This document shows positions 58,235-64,000 of a stretch of 64,000 nucleotides of DNA, in pieces (the stretch's first letter is position 1; each line of letters opens with the position of its first letter). The translations under genes and the position numbers were made by a program. The notes beneath the pieces are model-generated. The model saw only the letters and a program-made list of their open reading frames with translations. It was not told the DNA's origin and made no database searches. Origin of the DNA: Rotaria macrura (lineage: Eukaryota > Rotifera > Eurotatoria > Philodinida > Philodinidae); assembly GCA_900239685.1 (NCBI GenBank), contig OENT01000784.1, positions 1-64,000 on the forward strand, written 5' to 3'.

Positions 58235-60700
58235 TAAATAATTGTCAAAAATAGAAAAGTTACTTTTTTTCTTTTATACTGATGAATAAGATGGAATTAC
58301 GACATGACTACGCAAGAACTGTAAATGACATATAATCTGCAGAGGCTGCTCGTTGCGTTATTTAAGATACCTATGCAAACAATTTTAAAGCTTTGAGACA
58401 AAGAAAGTAAAAGAATCTTTACTATGAATCTTGTTTAAAGTCTTGTCTTCGTAATTGTGGTCTAGGATAGATGAAACTTACCAAAAACCTTCTCAGTACA
58501 GTGCTTGATTTTTTAAAAACTTGTTGAAGAATCGATCGTATGAATCATCTGGAGAAGTTCGAACACTTTCTATATTAAGAGTGATTCTCTTCCTTGTAAC
58601 CTTGGTGCAGTATCAGTAAATGTATATATTTGAAATAATGGTTCACAAGACAACTGAGTATTCTGTTGTACAGACAAAAACTGTTCAAATTTAAAAATTG
58701 AACATTTTATTTTTGAAGCTGTTTAACAATAGGAATGAAGGTTTTTCATCAATACATTTATTTTCTGTTCCACATGTCATTTGTTTATTTTTTTGAATAT
58801 TCTTTGGTAAAGAAAATCAAGGTGTAGGTTTTCTCTACACTCAAAATCATACTCATATTTTTCTCTCATCCCCCATGTCTGTCGTTAAAGGTAATCATAA
58901 TAGTGAAAATCTATTGAAAAAATAACCATCGAGTATAAAGAATACGTCAATGCGTTTTTCAAGCAAACACAAGATATCCAGTGCAAAGTACATTTTTGTT
59001 GTTCGAGTACATCTACGTCATTTTTTTCAGAATTTTTAACTACCACTAATGCCTGAGAATTTTATCGATTTTAGGTATTTAATACCCAGAAAGAATGTAT
59101 ATGAATTCGTTTGTTTCTCATTTCTGTTCCTTTTTCATTTATGACTATTTATGGAAACGATGTTCGTTGAATTAATTGTGCTAAGCTTTGAATTTCTATT
59201 CGAGAAAGACCTTTGACAATTTTCGATTATTTCAAACTAAAACTATCCGGCAATTCAGCTTCCGAAAAAATTCAATGCGTATTTTTTTAGTTTTCTAGAT
59301 GCAGATGCATTGTAGGACATGCTGATAATATATTATGGCATGTGCTGGTATTAGATGCACGAATGTATTTATAGCGCTCTTATACTTTATCAACATTCAC
59401 ACGCCAGCCGTCCTCTCATATCTTTCCCTTAAGCAATTACACATACACTTCGTGCTTGCACTAGGCGTGCATGTATTTAGCTAGATTGTAGATAAGTTTA
59501 AGTTCTTAGTGTAACTACTGAATGAAAATGTATTTATCATTGTATTTGCTATACTTTTAAGTATCGTATATATGATGATCGGCTCATACATCCATTGATC
59601 AGAATGTTTTTCTATCAAAACAGACAAAATATGAATAATGTCATAGGGAATTTACTAATAACAATAAATGTATTTTGAATATCTTTTTCAGACAGAGAAA
59701 ATTAATTAGAATCATATTCCATGGTATTCTTGTGTGTTGAATAGCTATTGAATTTTTTATTTGCATTTAAAAGCGTACCTACGACTAGACGTTCCAAAAA
59801 CCAATGGAACTTGAATTGCTAATTGGGTTTTGATCTTTTTCTCATACCCAGAAACTGTTCTTTAAAATGCATATCATCAAATGTGCAATTAAAAAATGAT
59901 ACTTGTTTTCAAATCAATTAAAATCGAAAACAAAAATAAAAACTTCGATTAGAATTTAAGTAGTTATTTTTCATCTTTTGTGAACTAGTTGCTATAAAAT
60001 TCAACAACTATTTGTTACTAAATTCTCAATGAAGAGATGAAGTGAATAAACGATAGTAAAGATGCAGTAGAACAATTTTTCATGAAGATATCCATTCCTT
60101 AATATAAATTTCAACTTGAGTTGTGTATTGAAAACTAAAGTCGATTGTTTGTCATAGAAAAATCTTTCGAATATGTGATCTAACGAAGACTAAAGTTATA
60201 ATGAAAATGCATTATGTTTTTACACCTACATTCGTATGCATTTTCTCTACTTGAAACGGATTATGAATGAGAACAAACAGAAAATGAGTAATTAGATAAA
60301 AATTATTATTTTTAAAGGGCTATATATATAGATTCCTCCAATTATCTCGCCATAGAAGCGACCGGATCGTTCATTAAATTTGACAAATGTCAGTGTCAGT
60401 GTGTTTCTGGTTGCGCCAACCGTACAACTCAATTTCAAATCTACACAACTATTTTTTCAGTGAAATTCAACAAAATTGTCACTTCATCCCATATAAAATG
60501 TACATATTGAAGAGCAAGCACAATAAAAAATACGACATAAAAAAGAAATTGTCAAAATTGGTAAAAGTCAATTTGATGGTTGATACTGTTCATTTTGAGC
60601 GAACTAAATTCAGCTGAGTTTAGTTTATGGACCTCATTTTGTTCAACTACTTGAATATAATTGACAAACATACGCACATAGTCCAATGTTAAACGGCATA
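58235..60700. other. Intergenic, ~2.5 kb
   Basis: Upstream side of the minus-strand phosphatase. No gene or repeat could be supported. Confidence 0.45.
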
Positions 60701-60712
60701 ATAGACATAAAA

Positions 60713-61729
60713 TTAGCTAATTATTTTCATGACATTGATGATGCCAGATCTATTTGCATCTAAAATAAGAAATGATTCAAGTATGCTAGCAGATGCACGA
60801 TGCCCCGTGCCAACTAGTCCTCCAACCTAGAAGAAATTATTATTCAATGATTATGCCCACGTTTGCTGCATATATGCTATTTTATCATAATCTTCTTGAT
60901 AGATTACTATTTCTATTGGATATTCTTCATCATCTACAGCTTGATCCGTGTAATAATATTGACCTGCTTCAAACCGATCATCAGTTAGGATAAGTTGTTT
61001 GCTAACGCGAAAATTAGAGTTATAAAATGGCAAAACCAAAAACTTAAACTGAAAAATTCAAAATCACTCGAGTTTATCTTGCTTGATTGGTTCAATTCGA
61101 TGATTAGTGGAACCGTTGGTTTGACTTTAACATAATAAAAAAGCTCTAGGAAATTTGCAGATTTATATAGATTGTTTTATTTCTAGTTGAGTTTGATGTC
61201 ATATCTTGTGTCGAAGTAACCAAAATATTTGAAAAAACGCACACAAAAAGACAGGTGAAATACCTGTGTTTTTGCGGATTCTATGAACATTCAGTGAATT
61301 TGAATTTTTCGCTCCATTGAACAAGAACAATGATAACAAGTCATAGCCGATCAAACAGAATCGAATTTAGTAATTCTTCGTCGTGGTATATATTTGGTTA
61401 TTCAATCAAATGTCTTCGCTTAATAAGATGCACATAGTAAATAGCTAAAATGGATAGTTATGTGACCAAGACAAGGTGTATGTTTTGAAATGATTTTTCA
61501 AGAAGAATAAGAAATAGCTCATCGTCTTGAATATATTTCATTAAAAAATAAAGCAACAATTTTGTGTCTGGGTACTGCTGCTGCATGTCTTTAACTGAAA
61601 TAGATGGATCGCCATCGTCATGCGCTTAGATAAATAATACATTGGTGTAGTTAGCTGAAGGTGTAAGCGTGGTTGAAGAGAACACTTACAAACACAATGG
61701 CCTTTTGACTCAGACTCACAAACAAAGAT
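60713..61729 (-). pseudogene. Unresolved or decayed multi-exon gene
   Basis: Four coding-like minus-strand pieces lie in order. 61729-61690 joins 61624-61458 in phase across a GT-AG intron (KGHCVSHDDGDPSISVKDMQ; LLLYFLMKYIQDDELFLILL) and ends at TAA. About 61165-61070 begins at a CCTAG acceptor (YYVKVKPTVPLIIELNQSSK). 61039-60851 reads QLILTDDRFEAGQYYYTDQA and IEIVIYQEDYDKIAYMQQTW. 60826-60713 begins at a TTCTAG acceptor (VGGLVGTGHRASASILESF). The pieces look protein-coding, but stops sit between them and no start was found. Either some introns are misread or the gene is broken. I recognise no family. Confidence 0.35.
61245..61273. repeat. Short hairpin
   Basis: AAAAAGACAGGT (61245-61256) and ACCTGTGTTTTT (61262-61273) pair at 11 of 12 positions around a GAAAT loop. 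Function unknown. Confidence 0.5.
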
Positions 61730-62235
61730 TAGATTTGCAATGATTCAGATACTTCTTAACTCCTACAAGAAAGATTTTCTAATGTTCGAAGTTTTAGCGG
61801 CGCTCTTGGTAAAAATTTCGGTAATGAATCGATGGATAGGTAAATGAATCTGCCTGTAGACAAGCTGACAATATTGACGATTTGCTGTATTACAATGACC
61901 ATGTCAGTAATGTGACACTCAAGTCTACCAAAGGGATATTTTTCATCATGGATAAATAAATAGATTCATGCTTAGTCAACTAGTATGTATGATATTGATT
62001 CGTATTGCAGAAACGGAAGTATATTCGTCTTTCATTGCTTTCTACGTAATCGCCATTTCACAATTGTTTGCTCCCCTAAATTACATTTCCACTTTTATTT
62101 GTCTTCGGCGAAGAAGGCTAATAAAATAGCTCGATAATATCATCTCTACTGACTTAACAAAAATTTCAATCTATGATTTTGATCAAGACTAAGTTGTAGC
62201 CCTTCTCAATAGAGATACTTTTCAATTCAACATAT

Positions 62236-62340
62236 AGCTATTTAAATCTTCTTTATCTATTTAAACCTTGATTAGCTATTTATTGTAATTCAGAGTTATT
62301 TACAAGATACACAGCTATTTAAATCATCAGTAGCTATTTG
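62236..62340 (+). repeat. 19-20-bp minisatellite, AGCTATTTAAA unit
   Basis: AGCTATTTA-like words begin at 62236, 62255, 62274, 62294, 62313 and 62332, a regular 19-20-bp step. Weaker copies continue to about 62425. Inverted copies occur at 62893-62960. Confidence 0.75.
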
Positions 62341-62892
62341 ATTATTTTCTATATCAATTGTATACCTATTCAAAACTTCCGAAGTTATTTTAAAACAGCT
62401 GTTTCATGACTCATCGCACAGTTATTTTCATGACAAATCAACTACGTCACAATAATCATAGTTCCTCGTTCTGATGCAGACAATCAAACCTCCTTTTGCA
62501 CTTCTGCTCTTGAAAAAAATTCCATTCGATTTTACCACCAAATCAACTAACTAAATCAAATATTTTTCTGAATACAACAAATTAGTTTTACCCTCACTAA
62601 CTTTAAGAAAAAGAAACTGTTTCACGACAAATTGCATTCAATATTTTTAATAAGAAATCAAACTAATTTTTTCTTCCTTGCTCGAAACAAAGACAGATCG
62701 CTTAATAATGCGATGAATTTTTGTTACATAAACGAAATCTAGCTCTATTCAACATTTTTTTCCACTTTGTATAAGAAACAGATTCAGACACCAATAGAAA
62801 ATCTAAACATTTTCCGAACATTATACAACGCCTTAAATAACCGACTAATATATCCACACCTGTTCAATTTTTGATGAAGAACAGCGATGATT

Positions 62893-62960
62893 AAATAGCA
62901 ATAGAAGGTTCAAATAACTATGGAAGCGTTTACATAGCTATTGAAGAAATTAAATAGCTC
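62893..62960 (-). repeat. Inverted copies of the 19-20-bp minisatellite
   Basis: AAATAGC-like words (reverse complement of GCTATTT) begin at 62893, 62912, 62932 and 62952, again with a 19-20-bp step. Together with the direct copies at 62236-62340 they bracket ~550 bp of non-coding sequence. Confidence 0.75.
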
Positions 62961-62964
62961 TTGC

Positions 62965-63895
62965 GTCTTGTCGAGGAGACTTGTTTTTTTCTAGTGAAAT
63001 GAATGAATGAAGATTGTTTACAAGTTTTTATTATTTTAGGGTATAGATTTTCACACTCGTGCGATTCCCAGAAATGATAAATTACTTTGTTCTTTATACA
63101 TTGATTTTAATCAAATCAATCAAAATAAAATAGTACGTTGATTGAGAAATTTAAAAATTTTTCTCAACTTTTCTGGCTTAGTCTCCTGAAACAGATTTGA
63201 TCTTGTCGTTAAGTTTGCATTCACGAATGAAAATCACTATTAACATTTCTGTTTTTGTTTTAAATATTCAAAAATGAATCTAGTTATATCGAATGATTTA
63301 CTTGCATTATACTATATGAGAAATAACGATATCTGTTGTGTTCATGATTTGATGCAACACGGCGTGGAATTGAAATCTGCACTGACTGTTGATCTTTCTG
63401 AAAGACGCCATTGGGTTCTGATTCTTATGAATTCGGAAATATTTTCATGGTTTTTTTGAGCATGGATTTCTTGGGAAGTACTCAAACTAATTATTAGATT
63501 TCGAAAAGTTTCGAAAACTCCAAAAAGGTTTTACAAGAAAAAAGTTTTCTTGGAGATTATTTGCATGAAAAATTACTTGAGTAGTCTGATTTTATAATAA
63601 AAAGGGCAGTTAACTAGAAAAGTAACTCACTGATAAACAAATTATACCATATATGACATGCAAATGTAGTTGAGTTCGGAATACCTGAGATAATTAAAAA
63701 GTATAGTAAGAAAATTAAAAAAAGTAAAACAAAAGAATGAAAAAAAAACATAAAGAAGCAAAAGAGTAATGTCGAGAGGGACGAATAACCTGAAATTTTC
63801 TCACATACACATAGCTGATTCAGACTCTGATCGTCGAGTATTTATAAGTACATTAGATAAGGAGAGAAAAAATCAATTCTTCTCGTTTTGTTATT
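62965..63895. other. Intergenic
   Basis: No gene supported; short open frames only. A TATA-like TTTATAAG at about 63841 precedes the ORF that runs off the window end. Confidence 0.4.
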
Positions 63896-63898
63896 AAA

Positions 63899-64000
63899 AT
63901 GATCAAAGTTGAACAGCGTTACTCTCTCGTTAACATTGATTCTATAGGTCTATTGCAAAGAGTAAACAAGGTGACGAACTTGTTTTCGAAAATAGTTTAT
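63899..64000 (+). CDS. Possible 5' end of a gene cut by the window edge
   Basis: An ATG at 63899 opens a frame (MIKVEQRYSLVNIDSIGLLQ) that is still open at the last base, 34 codons on. A TATA-like sequence lies about 55 bp upstream. A GTCTATTG donor-like site after ATTCTATAG could end the exon. Too short to identify. Confidence 0.3.
   Translation, partial: MIKVEQRYSLVNIDSIGLLQRVNKVTNLFSKIVY

Noticed and set aside
1-64000. tRNA, rRNA, CRISPR arrays, telomeric repeat arrays
   Set aside because: No cloverleaf with A/B boxes, no rRNA core sequence, no spaced direct-repeat array and no TGTGGG-type array was seen. Reading by eye could miss a single tRNA.

Overview
The window is strongly AT-rich metazoan nuclear DNA, most likely from a bdelloid rotifer. 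Four things point there: an Athena-like Penelope retroelement fragment, very short GT-AG introns (about 50-100 bp) beside a few of 1.4-2 kb, a one-piece phosphatase-kinase-RNA ligase protein, and repeated AG acceptors just upstream of start codons, as expected where spliced-leader trans-splicing is used. The species is not readable from the sequence.

Region 1 (1-12 kb) is repeat territory. A minus-strand Penelope-like element (1-1972) has an upstream ORF and a reverse transcriptase that overlap in the -1 frame at a T-TTT-TTA slippery heptamer. A hammerhead ribozyme core lies on the opposite strand at 2020-2082. Then come two hairpin/palindromic elements (3.68-4.53 kb), a weak ~165-bp array, two CCGG-rich GC islands flanking a 168-bp tandem duplication (7.7-9.2 kb), and a 2.5-kb element with ~600-bp, nearly identical inverted arms (9.29-11.82 kb).

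Region 2 (12.2-16.7 kb) is the most interesting functionally. Two intronless plus-strand genes look like a complete RNA end-healing and sealing set: a 2H-phosphoesterase/TPR protein, and a 577-aa protein joining a DUSP23-like phosphatase, a P-loop polynucleotide-kinase-like domain and an Rnl2-like RNA ligase with all nucleotidyltransferase motifs.

Region 3 (17.8-22.6 kb, minus) holds two tandem acyl-protein-thioesterase (LYPLA/APT-like) paralogues with 10 internal exons of identical length.

Region 4 (25.5-40.2 kb, plus) has a tightly spaced, operon-like trio: CCDC115/Vma22-like V-ATPase assembly factor, TMEM126-like membrane protein, and a membrane-anchored prolyl-4-hydroxylase-like dioxygenase. 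A 24-exon, 1229-aa secreted, probably GPI-anchored protein of stereocilin/otoancorin/mesothelin style follows.

Region 5 (40-64 kb) is sparse: a secreted six-cysteine peptide (43.2 kb), the pseudokinase NRBP1 (50.7-57.2 kb), a convergent small dual-specificity phosphatase (57.7-58.2 kb), an unresolved or decayed gene (60.7-61.7 kb), and a 19-20-bp minisatellite with an inverted partner (62.2-63.0 kb). Exon models were built by hand by checking splice sites and codon phase; they are predictions without transcript support.
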